Shown: piece by piece, positions 55,024 through 63,546 of the stretch
Position numbering within the stretch: the stretch's first letter is position 1
Layout of the letters: every line of letters begins with the position of its first letter
Assembly: GCA_030715195.1 (NCBI GenBank)
Contig: JAUYVI010000003.1
Coordinates: forward strand, 276,960 to 340,959
Direction: 5' to 3'
From: Dongia sedimenti
GTDB taxonomy: Bacteria; Pseudomonadota; Alphaproteobacteria; Dongiales; Dongiaceae
DNA length: 64,000 bases
Notes under the pieces: generated by a model
What the model was told of the DNA's origin: nothing
Seen by the model: only the letters and a program-made list of their open reading frames with translations
Database searches by the model: none
Position numbers and translations under genes: made by a program

Positions 55024-56163
55024 TTACTGATTGCCTTCCGACTGGCCCATGATTTCCTGGGCGGTGAAGTTGATGCCACAGGTCGGGAAGGAATTGCCGA
55101 CGAAGAAGTTGTCGCCTTCCTTGCTGTAGAAGTTCTCTCCGTCCTTGAAGTTCGGATCCTCGGTGGTCGCCAAGGGGAGCTTCACGGATTGCGGGACCAC
55201 TTCGCCTTCAAGCGCCGCGATCGCGGTCTTGATGGCGACGGCGACCTGCGCCGGGCCGGTGCCGCCCGAAGCGCATTTCAGGCCTTCGCCGGCATGCGCG
55301 GCGCACAGCTTGCGGAAGCCGTTCTCGGTCTCGCCGCCGACGGGCACGAAGGGATGCTTCGCGTCCATGAAGGCGCGCACGGTGCCGGTCGAGCCGCCCT
55401 GCACGGTGATGCCGTCGAAGTGCTTCTGGGTGGCGATCGCATCGGCCGAGGCCTTCTGCGCCGTGCCGTCATCCCACTTGCCGACGACTTCCACCACGTC
55501 CCACTTCTTGCCGGAGGCATCGAGCACTTCGTGGATGCCGTTGTGGCGGTCGGTGTCGACCGAGGTGCCGGCGACGCCGCGCACTTCGAGGACCTTGCCG
55601 CCGTTCGGAATGTTGTCGACCAGCCACTTGCCCCAGTATTCGCCGAGGCCCTTCTGGTCGACGTTGACGTTGATCGCATCCTCGGTGTCGAGAATGTTGT
55701 CGAAGGCGACCAGGATCACGCCCTTCGCCTTGGCGCGCTTGATGACCGGGGTGAAGGCGGTCGGGTTCTGCGCGTTGATGACGATGGCGTCATAGCCGGA
55801 ATCGATGAAGTTCTGCACGGCCGCGATCTGCGCGGCGACATCTTCGCCGGTCGACACCACCTTGAACTCCTTCAGCTTCGCCTTGACCTCAGGCTGCTCG
55901 GCATAGGCCTTGGCAGTCTTGATCATCTGGATGCGCCAGGTATTGCCGATGAAGCCGTTCGCGAGCGCGATGCGATACGGGCCTTCCTTCTTCGGGAACT
56001 TGAAAAACTTGGTGCTGTCGGCCCAAGGCACGTAGCACTTCGGATCGGCGCTGGGTCCGGAAACGACTTCCGGGCCGGCGGCAACGGCAGAGAAAGTGAA
56101 AACGGAAGACAGGAGCACGGCAGCAGCGATGCTCGCCTTCCGGCGCGTGAGCGTCCGGTACAT
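55024..56163 (-). CDS. Sugar ABC transporter substrate-binding protein
   Basis: A 379-residue periplasmic binding protein of the ribose/galactose class (Peripla_BP_4). It has a Sec signal peptide with basic start (MYRTLTRRKASIAAAVLLSS), then GPYRIALANGFIGNTWRIQM, IDSGYDAIVINAQNPTAFTP and GVILVAFDNILDTEDAI. The ATG at 56163 is preferred to 56169 because the GGGAGG ribosome site then has 6-nt spacing rather than none. First gene of the operon, divergent from a lacI-type regulator. Ligand unknown. Confidence 0.9.
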   Translation of the reverse strand: MYRTLTRRKASIAAAVLLSSVFTFSAVAAGPEVVSGPSADPKCYVPWADSTKFFKFPKKEGPYRIALANGFIGNTWRIQMIKTAKAYAEQPEVKAKLKEFKVVSTGEDVAAQIAAVQNFIDSGYDAIVINAQNPTAFTPVIKRAKAKGVILVAFDNILDTEDAINVNVDQKGLGEYWGKWLVDNIPNGGKVLEVRGVAGTSVDTDRHNGIHEVLDASGKKWDVVEVVGKWDDGTAQKASADAIATQKHFDGITVQGGSTGTVRAFMDAKHPFVPVGGETENGFRKLCAAHAGEGLKCASGGTGPAQVAVAIKTAIAALEGEVVPQSVKLPLATTEDPNFKDGENFYSKEGDNFFVGNSFPTCGINFTAQEIMGQSEGNQ

Positions 56164-56315
56164 TGGCATCCTCCCAAGGACGGTTCTTTATGTTTCTTTC
56201 CCGGTCGAACGCAGAAGGGTGCTCTGTTCGTTGTCCCCCGCGACGGTGTCAGACGCCACCACGCAAGCGAGATTCCCACCGACGTTGACCTAGCATCGAT
56301 AGAGGTATTATAGGA

Positions 56316-56329
56316 TGAAAGCGCTGTCA
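56316..56329. promoter_or_regulatory. LacI-type operator in the divergent intergenic region
   Basis: TGAAAGCGCTGTCA is palindromic at 12 of 14 positions with the central AGCGCT and matches the general LacI-family operator pattern (TGAAAGCGCTTTCA). It lies between the importer and the LacI-type gene, 63 nt before the latter. Confidence 0.65.
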
Positions 56330-56391
56330 ATGCCGGCCGTAACAACGCTTCAAATATAAAGCACGGCCGCAGCAGGGGAAGAAATCGGCGT

Positions 56392-57501
56392 ATGCCGCAA
56401 CGCTCTGGTCGCATACCGGGTAAGTCACGCCCCGTAAAATCAGTCGGGCGCGCCAAGCTGTCCGATGTGGCGGCGCGCGCCGGCGTCAGTGCGGTCACGG
56501 TTTCGCGCGCGCTGCGGAAACCGGAGATGGTTTCCGACGATGTGCGGCGGCGCATCGATGCTGCGGTGCGAGAGCTTGGATATGTTCCAAACTACCTGGC
56601 AAGCGCGCTGGCTTCCTCACGGACCCATATCATCGGCGTGGTGGTGCCCTCGCTGACCAACGGCGTCTTCGTGGAGTATCTGAAAGCCTTGCATGACGCA
56701 TTCCTGCCGAAGGGCTTTCAGGTCCTGGTGCTGAACAGCCGGTACTCCCAGGACGAGGAGGAGCGGGCGATCGCGACGCTGATCGGCCATCATGCCGAGG
56801 CGATGATCCTCGCCGGCATCGACCAGACCGATCGGGCCAGAAAACTGTTGGAAGGTTCGGGCGTTCCGGTGGTGCAGACCATGGAGCTCGCCGAGAAGCC
56901 GATCGACATCAACATCGGCATGTCGCAGCGCGGCGCCGGCTATGCGGCGACCCGGTTCCTGCTCGATCTCGGCCACCGTAAGGTTGCTCACATCGCCGCC
57001 CGGGTCGATTTCCGCGCCCGGCGGCGCATGGAGGGCTATCAGAAGGCGATGGCCGATGCCGGGCTCGACAGCGACGGCATGGTGATCGCCAATCTGATGC
57101 AATCCTCGGTGCAGCGCGGTGCCGAGCTCTTCACCGAGATGCTGGCGAAGGCGCCCAATCTCGAAGCCCTCTTCTGCTGCAACGACGATCTGGCTTTGGG
57201 TGCGCTGTTCGAATGCCAGCGTCGCGGTATCCGCGTGCCGGAAGACCTCTCGATCATCGGCTTCAACGATCTCGACTATTGCGCCAGCGCCTATCCCGCG
57301 CTGAGCTCGGTTGCGATCCCGCGCTACGAAATGGCGCGCCGTGCCGCGGAGATCGTGCTCGAGATCATCCGCGGCTCAGGATCCCGGCCGAAGCAGACCC
57401 GGATCGATCTCGGCTTCGAGATCGTCGCACGGGACAGCACGGCGCGGCGGACTCGGGGCTCCGCGCGCGGCCCGCGGACCACCCGCGCCCTCGCGAAGTA
57501 A
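56392..57501 (+). CDS. LacI-family transcriptional regulator
   Basis: A 369-residue repressor: helix-turn-helix and hinge at residues 22-75 (KLSDVAARAGVSAVTVSRAL, then YVPNYLASALASSRTHIIGV) and a periplasmic-binding-like effector domain (VVPSLTNGVFVEYLKALHDA, FCCNDDLALGALFECQRRG, IIGFNDLDYCA). It probably controls the sugar importer transcribed in the opposite direction through the operator at 56316. The basic N-terminal 21 residues precede the normal family start. Confidence 0.92.
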   Translation: MPQRSGRIPGKSRPVKSVGRAKLSDVAARAGVSAVTVSRALRKPEMVSDDVRRRIDAAVRELGYVPNYLASALASSRTHIIGVVVPSLTNGVFVEYLKALHDAFLPKGFQVLVLNSRYSQDEEERAIATLIGHHAEAMILAGIDQTDRARKLLEGSGVPVVQTMELAEKPIDINIGMSQRGAGYAATRFLLDLGHRKVAHIAARVDFRARRRMEGYQKAMADAGLDSDGMVIANLMQSSVQRGAELFTEMLAKAPNLEALFCCNDDLALGALFECQRRGIRVPEDLSIIGFNDLDYCASAYPALSSVAIPRYEMARRAAEIVLEIIRGSGSRPKQTRIDLGFEIVARDSTARRTRGSARGPRTTRALAK

Positions 57502-57623
57502 GCCCCTGATCGGCAAGGCGAAATGTCTCAGGTTCGGCCGGGCCTTCAGGGTTGACAGGTCCCGGCTTCCCCACCATTCTCGCGCCCCGAAGGCCGATTT
57601 CCGGCCAATTTTCCGGAGACTGA

Positions 57624-58352
57624 ATGAGAGCCGTCATCCTGAGCGCGGGCCAGGGCTCGCGCCTTCTGCCGCTGACCGAAGGGCGCCCGAAATGCCTGCT
57701 GCCGCTGGGTCCGAGGACCCTGATCGAATGGCAGATCTGGGCACTGACCCAGAACGGCGTCAATGACATCGCGGTCGTCACCGGCTATCACGCGCCGGAT
57801 GTTGCGGCGCTGCTGAACAAGCTCGCCGGCGCCAAGCTTTCGATCCGCACGGTCTACAATCCCTTCTTCAAGCTGGCCGACAATCTCGCGAGCTGCTGGA
57901 TGGCGCGGGCCGAGATGGATCGCGACTTCATCATCCTCAACGGCGACACCGTGATCGAGCCGGAATGCGTGAAGCGCCTGCTCGCCAGCCCCGACGCGCC
58001 GATCACCGTCACGGTCGACGTGAAAGAGAACGGCTACGACGCCGACGACATGAAGGTGCACCGCAAGGGCACGCGCCTCCTGGAGATCGGCAAGCATCTG
58101 CCGCCCGAGCGCTCCAATGCGGAGTCGATCGGCATGCTGTACTTCCGCGGGCAGGGGCCGAAGCTGTTCACCGATACGCTCGAGGCGATGATGCACACGC
58201 CCGAGGGTCTGAAGTGGTGGTACCTCAAAGTCATCGGCCAGATCGCGGAACGGAATCCGGTCGAGACCTGCTCGATCGAAGGCCTGCGCTGGGGCGAGGT
58301 TGATTTCCCGGCCGACTTTGAACGCGTCGGCGCGCTGGTCGAGACGTTCTGA
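57624..58352 (+). CDS. Sugar/choline-type nucleotidyltransferase
   Basis: A 242-residue nucleotidyltransferase with the signature VILSAGQGSRLLPLTEGRPKC, the metal-binding ILNGDTVIE Asp and a short single-domain length, as in CTP:phosphocholine (LicC) or CTP:inositol-phosphate cytidylyltransferases. It should activate a phosphorylated small molecule as an NDP derivative. The downstream cluster encodes a CDP-alcohol phosphatidyltransferase, so CTP as donor and a CDP-polar-head product is a reasonable inference. Confidence 0.82.
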   Translation: MRAVILSAGQGSRLLPLTEGRPKCLLPLGPRTLIEWQIWALTQNGVNDIAVVTGYHAPDVAALLNKLAGAKLSIRTVYNPFFKLADNLASCWMARAEMDRDFIILNGDTVIEPECVKRLLASPDAPITVTVDVKENGYDADDMKVHRKGTRLLEIGKHLPPERSNAESIGMLYFRGQGPKLFTDTLEAMMHTPEGLKWWYLKVIGQIAERNPVETCSIEGLRWGEVDFPADFERVGALVETF

Positions 58353-58376
58353 CGGTTACCGTCCGATGAAATAGAA

Positions 58377-58402
58377 CAGGCGTTGACTTGCATCAACGCC
58401 TG
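58377..58402. terminator. Hairpin between the nucleotidyltransferase and dehydrogenase genes
   Basis: A perfect 10-bp stem CAGGCGTTGA/TCAACGCCTG with a CTTGCA loop, 25 nt after the nucleotidyltransferase stop. No T-run, so transcription may continue into the next gene in the same direction. Confidence 0.5.
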
Positions 58403-58454
58403 CTTCCAGGCTGCGGCTCAAGGTTCTCCAAGGTTCAAATGCGTGGAGGACGTG

Positions 58455-59528
58455 ATGCCGAAGATGAAAGCCGCCGTGTTCGTCGAGCCTGGCCGGATTG
58501 TCCTGGAAGACAAGCCGATCCCGGATATCGGTCCGAACGATGTGCTGATGCGGGTCAAGACCACCACCATCTGCGGCACCGACATCCATATCCTGAAGGG
58601 TGAATACCCGGTCGCGCGCGGCCTCACGGTTGGCCATGAGCCGGTGGGCGTCATCGAGAAGCTGGGTTCGGCGGTGATCGGCTTCAAGGAAGGCCAGCGC
58701 GTCATTGCCGGCGCGATCACGCCGAGCGGCCACAGCGCGGCCTGCCTCTGCGGCTGCCTCAGCCAAGACGGCGCCGGCACGAAACACGGCTTCAAGGCGA
58801 TCGGCGGCTGGAAATTCGGCAACACGATCGACGGCTGCCAGGCGGAATACCTGCGGGTTCCCGACGCCATGGCCAATCTGGCGCTGGTGCCGGACAACCT
58901 CACGGATGAGCAGGTCCTGATGTGCCCGGACATCATGTCCACGGGCTTCAGCGGGGCCGAAAGCGGCAGTGTCCGCATCGGCGATACCGTGGCGGTCTTT
59001 GCCCAGGGACCGATCGGTCTTTGCGCCACCGCCGGCGCGAAGCTCTCCGGCGCCACCACGATCATCGCCGTCGACAGTGTGCCCAACCGCCTGGAGATGG
59101 CGAAGAAGCTCGGCGCCAGCCACGTGGTGGATTTCCGCGCGGTCAATCCGGTGGAAGAGATCATGCGCCTGACCGACGGGCGCGGCGTCGATGTCGCCAT
59201 CGAGGCACTGGGTACGCAATCCACATTCGAGTCCGCCTTGCGCGTGCTGCGTCCGGGTGGGACCCTGTCCAGCCTCGGGGTCTATTCCACGGATCTCACC
59301 ATTCCGCTCGCCGCCTTCGGCGCGGGCCTGGCCGACTTGAAGATTGTCACCACGCTTTGCCCCGGCGGCAAGGAACGGATGCGGCGCCTGATGGAAGTGA
59401 TCGCCAGCGGTCGCGTCGATCTGACGTCCATGGTCACGCACCGCTTCAAGCTCGACGACATCGAGGCGGCCTACGACCTGTTCGGCCACCAGCGCGACGG
59501 CGTCCTCAAAGTCGCCATCGCGGCATGA
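58455..59528 (+). CDS. Zinc-dependent alcohol dehydrogenase family protein
   Basis: A 357-residue medium-chain dehydrogenase. Catalytic zinc residues are Cys40 (TTICGTDIHILKGEYP), His61-Glu62 (VGHEPVGV) and an Asp in MCPDIMSTGF, the Cys-His-Asp set of bacterial secondary alcohol dehydrogenases; the NAD(P) site follows (VAVFAQGPIGLCATAGAKL). The structural-zinc Cys cluster is only partial. The ATG at 58455 has a GGAGGA ribosome site. It is convergent with the leftward lipid-like genes (1 nt between stops), so membership of that pathway is uncertain. Confidence 0.86.
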   Translation: MPKMKAAVFVEPGRIVLEDKPIPDIGPNDVLMRVKTTTICGTDIHILKGEYPVARGLTVGHEPVGVIEKLGSAVIGFKEGQRVIAGAITPSGHSAACLCGCLSQDGAGTKHGFKAIGGWKFGNTIDGCQAEYLRVPDAMANLALVPDNLTDEQVLMCPDIMSTGFSGAESGSVRIGDTVAVFAQGPIGLCATAGAKLSGATTIIAVDSVPNRLEMAKKLGASHVVDFRAVNPVEEIMRLTDGRGVDVAIEALGTQSTFESALRVLRPGGTLSSLGVYSTDLTIPLAAFGAGLADLKIVTTLCPGGKERMRRLMEVIASGRVDLTSMVTHRFKLDDIEAAYDLFGHQRDGVLKVAIAA

Positions 59529-59529
59529 G

Positions 59530-60306
59530 CTAACCGACGGCGCGGCGGCGCTTGAGGATGGATTCGACCAGGATGTGGTCCGAAGGCTTGTCCACATCGG
59601 TCGCCGCCTCGGCGAAGGGCAGGATTACCGGGCTGATCTTCGCACCGGTCAGCCTCGAGACGTGGTTGAAAGCCTGCTCCAGGCTGAGCAGTCCGAGCGC
59701 GTAGCGGATGAGCGCGCCGAGGCCGATCTCGCGCACCAGGCGCAGCGGATTCTTGCGATGTCCTTCCATCCGCCGCCAATACTCGGCGACGCGGACGGCG
59801 CCGGGCCTGCGAGCGAGGAAGAGGTTGCAGCCGCTATAGCCGCGTCCGGCCAGGCGATAGAAGGTGCGCTTGCCTTCGGGAAAAGCCTTGGTGATGGCCT
59901 CCGCCTCCGCCAGACCGACGCAGAGATCGGCATCCTGCGGCGCTTGGCTGAGAAAATGCGCGATGATCTGCGGGGTCAGCAGCGGGTGATCCGCCGTGGT
60001 GATCAGCAGCGGCCGATCGCCGTCGATCGCCTGCAGCGCCGCGGCGACGCTGGCAGCGGGGCTGTTGGCGGGCGGAATGCGGTTGAAGGCGGTGCCGTTG
60101 GTCACGGCACGGAGATCGGTTTCCGCATCGATGCAGATGAAGATCCGCTCGACCTCGGGAACGCCGCGCACCGCATCGAGCACGAAGGCCAGCATCGCCC
60201 GGCCGGCGATCGGCGTCAGGGCCTTGTGCGGAACCCCGCCGAGCGCCGCCACCGGATCATTCGGACCGCGGCTGCCAGCCAGGATCAGCGCGTCGATCGC
60301 GTTCAA
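59530..60306 (-). CDS. MobA-like NTP transferase
   Basis: A 258-residue nucleotidyltransferase-fold protein. The N-terminal loop DALILAGSRGPNDPVAALGG and HKALTPIAGRAMLAF is a variant of the GGxSxRMG-K motif, and ITTADHPLLTPQIIAHF holds the metal Asp. The C-terminal 80 residues are helical. It overlaps the upstream GNAT gene by 4 nt. A nucleotide-activated head group or sugar is the likely product; a molybdopterin role is unlikely given the context. Confidence 0.78.
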   Translation of the reverse strand: MNAIDALILAGSRGPNDPVAALGGVPHKALTPIAGRAMLAFVLDAVRGVPEVERIFICIDAETDLRAVTNGTAFNRIPPANSPAASVAAALQAIDGDRPLLITTADHPLLTPQIIAHFLSQAPQDADLCVGLAEAEAITKAFPEGKRTFYRLAGRGYSGCNLFLARRPGAVRVAEYWRRMEGHRKNPLRLVREIGLGALIRYALGLLSLEQAFNHVSRLTGAKISPVILPFAEAATDVDKPSDHILVESILKRRRAVG

Positions 60307-61445
60307 GCGAGCGCCTTCTCGTAAATCCGATGGGTCTTGTAGGCCTTGCCGCCGATGCCTTCCAGCACCCGGCGCATGGCGGTGTTGTCCTCGAGGATCC
60401 AGGACATTTCCAGCCGCTCGAGATTGCGCTCCAGAAAGCGGACGCGCAGCTTCTCGAACATCAGCGGCAGCAAGGTGGCGCCGAGAATGGTGCCGTGATG
60501 CTTGCGGCGGATGCCCATCAGCGGGATACGTCCCGACCGGACCTTGTTGGTCTTCAGGCGATACAGCAGTTTCGGCAGGCCGAAGGGCAGGAGCCTGCCG
60601 TCGAGATCGCGGGCCGCCTCGAGGAGATTGGGCAGGCAGACCATCATGCCCGCGGCCTCGCCGTTCTGCTCGGCGATCACCACCATCTTCGGATCGATCA
60701 GCAGCTTCAGGCCCTTGGCGGCGGCGGCCATCTCCTTCTCGGTGAACGGAACCATGCCCCAGTTCTCGGCCCAGGCGTCGTTGAAGATGTCGATCACGGT
60801 CTCGATTTCCGCCTGGAAGCGCTTCATGTCGATGTTGCGCACGATCACGCCGCTCTCGTCGGCGGCACGCTCCAGCATGCGCTTCGAGCCCAGCGGCTTG
60901 TACTCGTCCTTGTGCAGGTGATAGGCGATCACGTCCTTGGTCTTGGCATAGCCTTCCGCCTCGATGTGCCGGGCGGTGTAGGGCAGGTGGAAGGGCATCA
61001 GCAGCATCGGCAGGGCGTCGAAGCCCTCGATCAACGCGCCGATTTCCTCGTTGGTCGAGAAACTGAGCGGACCAACGGCGTGGACCACGCCCTTGCTCTT
61101 CAGCCAGTCCTCGGCCGCCGCGATCAAGGCGGCGAAAACCGCGGGATCGTCCTCGGCGTCGAGGAAGCCGAAATGGCCGGTGCCGTCGCCGTACTTCTGC
61201 TGATGCAGCTTGTCGATCTGCGCCGAGATGCGGCCCACGACCTTGCCGTCGCGGCGCGCCAGGAACAGCCGGACCTCGGCGTGATCGAAGAAGGGGTTGG
61301 TCTTCGGCGACAGCGCTTCGGCGCGCTCCATGTCGAGCGGCGCTACATAGCCCTTCTGGCCGCGATAGAGGCGCTTCGGAAGCTGGATGAACGCCGCCAG
61401 GTCCGACCGGCCGGCGACCGGGGCAACGTCGATGGCCGCGCGCAT
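60303..61445 (-). CDS. GNAT-fold N-acyltransferase, YghO/ceramide-synthase-like
   Basis: A 380-residue protein of the GNAT-like YghO type: an N-terminal half with LPKRLYRGQKGYVAPLDMER, FFDHAEVRLFLARRDGKVVG and FGFLDAEDDPAVFAALIAAA, and a C-terminal acyl-CoA-binding half (MVVIAEQNGEAAGMMVCLPN, LERLEMSWILEDNTAMRRVL). This architecture resembles bacterial ceramide synthase (bCerS of Caulobacter), which N-acylates a long-chain base. Its neighbours (fatty acid hydroxylase, CDP-alcohol phosphatidyltransferase, Lpt-type permease) make a lipid role likely; the exact acceptor is inference. Confidence 0.75.
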   Translation of the reverse strand: MRAAIDVAPVAGRSDLAAFIQLPKRLYRGQKGYVAPLDMERAEALSPKTNPFFDHAEVRLFLARRDGKVVGRISAQIDKLHQQKYGDGTGHFGFLDAEDDPAVFAALIAAAEDWLKSKGVVHAVGPLSFSTNEEIGALIEGFDALPMLLMPFHLPYTARHIEAEGYAKTKDVIAYHLHKDEYKPLGSKRMLERAADESGVIVRNIDMKRFQAEIETVIDIFNDAWAENWGMVPFTEKEMAAAAKGLKLLIDPKMVVIAEQNGEAAGMMVCLPNLLEAARDLDGRLLPFGLPKLLYRLKTNKVRSGRIPLMGIRRKHHGTILGATLLPLMFEKLRVRFLERNLERLEMSWILEDNTAMRRVLEGIGGKAYKTHRIYEKALA

Positions 61446-61451
61446 GAAAGC

Positions 61452-62225
61452 CTAGGCGCTTTCGCCCGGGGCAGGCTCGCTGCGGAAGCGCCGCGGATTG
61501 CCGTCGCCGCGGGTGAAGTTGGAAAGCCGGTTCACCCAGGGATACTTCTGCGCCATCTCTTCGGTGTAGCCGATATTGAAGACCGTGGCACTCTTCGGCA
61601 CCAGCTTGGCCTTGGCGTAAAAGGTGCCGAACAACCGGTCCCAGACATAGTTGGTGATGCCGTAATTGCCCTGCTCATTGTGGAAGTGATGCGCGAGGTG
61701 AAGCTGCTTGATGCGCTTCATGAAGGCGGTCTTCGGGGCGGTGTTCAGGTGCTGCATGCAATGGCAGAACTCGTAGAACAGCGTGATCACGATCCCGGCA
61801 CCGAAGGCCATGGCCGAACCGGCAGGCCCACCGATCAGGTAGCCGATCGGAATGGTGACGATGCCGATGGTCGGCAGCGTGGTGTAGAGCGCGCCGAACA
61901 GGACGACGAGATTGTGCGGATCCTGGTGATGGTCGAAATGGATCCGCTTCCACACCGCGGCGGTCAGCGGCGAACGGTAGAGATACTGGCCGTGCAGCAC
62001 CCAGCGATGCAGGCAGTACCAGACCATCGGATAGACGAGGCCGGTCGCCACCCAGGCAACCGCCAGCGGCAGCGGGGACTCATACCAGCGATAGACGAAA
62101 TAGAAACTCGCCGCCGCGACCGCGATATAGGCGAGCACCGAGGGATAGGTGAAAAAGGCGCGAAACAGGTCCGCCAGGGACATGCGTGCCAGGTTGTGGG
62201 TCCGGTTCTTCCAGAAGCCGCTCAT
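61452..62225 (-). CDS. Sterol desaturase / fatty acid hydroxylase family protein
   Basis: A 257-residue integral membrane di-iron enzyme with four or five transmembrane helices and the three histidine clusters of the family: HRWVLH, HFDHHQDPH and HLAHHFHNE. Members hydroxylate or desaturate fatty acyl chains, sterols or sphingoid bases. It begins the next gene 6 nt after its stop. In this cluster hydroxylation of an acyl chain or long-chain base is the natural reading. Confidence 0.88.
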   Translation of the reverse strand: MSGFWKNRTHNLARMSLADLFRAFFTYPSVLAYIAVAAASFYFVYRWYESPLPLAVAWVATGLVYPMVWYCLHRWVLHGQYLYRSPLTAAVWKRIHFDHHQDPHNLVVLFGALYTTLPTIGIVTIPIGYLIGGPAGSAMAFGAGIVITLFYEFCHCMQHLNTAPKTAFMKRIKQLHLAHHFHNEQGNYGITNYVWDRLFGTFYAKAKLVPKSATVFNIGYTEEMAQKYPWVNRLSNFTRGDGNPRRFRSEPAPGESA

Positions 62226-62327
62226 CGGGTCGCTTTTCTATGCTGAGAATTGGCGAGTAATCTAGGCGAATCAATGGATTGGAGCAAGCGGCAAAGGGTT
62301 ACGGCTGCAACCCGTCAGCGCCCCGGA

Positions 62328-63542
62328 TCAGGAGACGTTCCCCTGCGGCCGGGCCCGCTCCACGAAGAAGATCCAGAACGTCCGCCCGCCGTGATAGAGG
62401 CAGGTCAGGGCCTGCCAGGCCACGATCAGATAGAGGGTCGGAACCCCGAGCCCGAGGTAATAACCGACTGTGAATAAAGGAAGGTTGATGTTGCGCCGGG
62501 AGATGAAGGTGCGCACGAAGGCGTCGATCGGAGCGTGGGTGTGGAGACCCTTGTGGAAACGCCGGGGATAGATCGCGAGGATCAGCCGGTCGAGCACGTA
62601 CAGGCCCAGCATCACCAGCCCGGCCTGCCAGGCCGGCGACGTTGTGTCGCCCCCGGTCAGGCCCCAGGCCCAGGCGAGATACCAGAACGGCGGATGCACC
62701 AGATCCAGTCCATGGTCGAGGATGTTGCCGAGCCAGGAATCGGTGAAGGTCAGCCGCGCCAGCTTGCCGTCGACCGAATCGAGCACGCTCATGCCGTAAG
62801 CGCACAGGAAGCCGAGCAGGAACTGGCCCTCGGCGAAGAGCGGAACGGCGATCAGTGTCAGGAAGATGCTGACCGCCGTCACCAGGTTCGGATGCACGCG
62901 TGCCCGCGCCAGCGGCGGCACCATCAGCCAGACCAACGGCGGGTAGACGTACTTGGTGAAGAAATCGGTCGAGCCCTTGTAGTTCGACCAGAACAGAAAG
63001 CGCTCGAGTTTGCGTGCCTGCTCCGCCGTCTCGACGCGAAAGAGGTAGTAGGGCGTGCTCCGCCGAAGCTTGCGGATGAAGGCCGGGAACTCCGCTTGGG
63101 TCAGCGGCGCCAAGCCCGCGACGGAGTTCGAGAGCCGCGTCGCATTGCGGTCGATCCGGGCGATGTCGCCGGGCTCGATGCGGGCCATGACCGCGTCGCT
63201 GTCCGGAGCGTCGCCGCGCGCGACTTTGCTGCCGGCATTCTGGCCGAGATAGCCGTAGAGGCGCGCATCGGCAAGCGTGGCCGCGTCGGTGGCGAGCACC
63301 GCCTCGTTGGCGGCGGCGGCCGCGAGCCGCTCGCCGCAAGTGCCGGTCGATTGCACGATGCGCACCGGCGCTTTCAGCCGCGGCTCGAGCACGAAGCGGG
63401 TTTCCGTCGCGCTGCCGCAATCGACGATGACTTCGCTGATCTCGATCTTCTGATGCCGTGCCGCCTTCAGGTGGCGTTCGATCAGGGACATGCCGAAGAC
63501 CCGCTGCGATGAGGCCTCCGCAGCGTCGATCCACAATTTCAT
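62328..63542 (-). CDS. CDP-alcohol phosphatidyltransferase with extra N-terminal domain
   Basis: A 404-residue protein. Residues about 205-404 form a membrane CDP-alcohol phosphotransferase domain with a complete active-site motif: Asp255, Asp258-Gly259, Ala262-Arg263, Gly272, Asp276 and Asp280. The first 185 residues are soluble and unusual for this family; they may be a degenerate nucleotidyltransferase-like domain as in bifunctional inositol-phosphate enzymes, but I cannot confirm this. It joins a CDP-activated molecule to an alcohol, probably a lipid. The ATG at 63542 (MKLWIDAAEA) starts the conserved part and lies 4 nt after the permease stop. Confidence 0.82.
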   Translation of the reverse strand: MKLWIDAAEASSQRVFGMSLIERHLKAARHQKIEISEVIVDCGSATETRFVLEPRLKAPVRIVQSTGTCGERLAAAAANEAVLATDAATLADARLYGYLGQNAGSKVARGDAPDSDAVMARIEPGDIARIDRNATRLSNSVAGLAPLTQAEFPAFIRKLRRSTPYYLFRVETAEQARKLERFLFWSNYKGSTDFFTKYVYPPLVWLMVPPLARARVHPNLVTAVSIFLTLIAVPLFAEGQFLLGFLCAYGMSVLDSVDGKLARLTFTDSWLGNILDHGLDLVHPPFWYLAWAWGLTGGDTTSPAWQAGLVMLGLYVLDRLILAIYPRRFHKGLHTHAPIDAFVRTFISRRNINLPLFTVGYYLGLGVPTLYLIVAWQALTCLYHGGRTFWIFFVERARPQGNVS

Positions 63543-63546
63543 GCTT

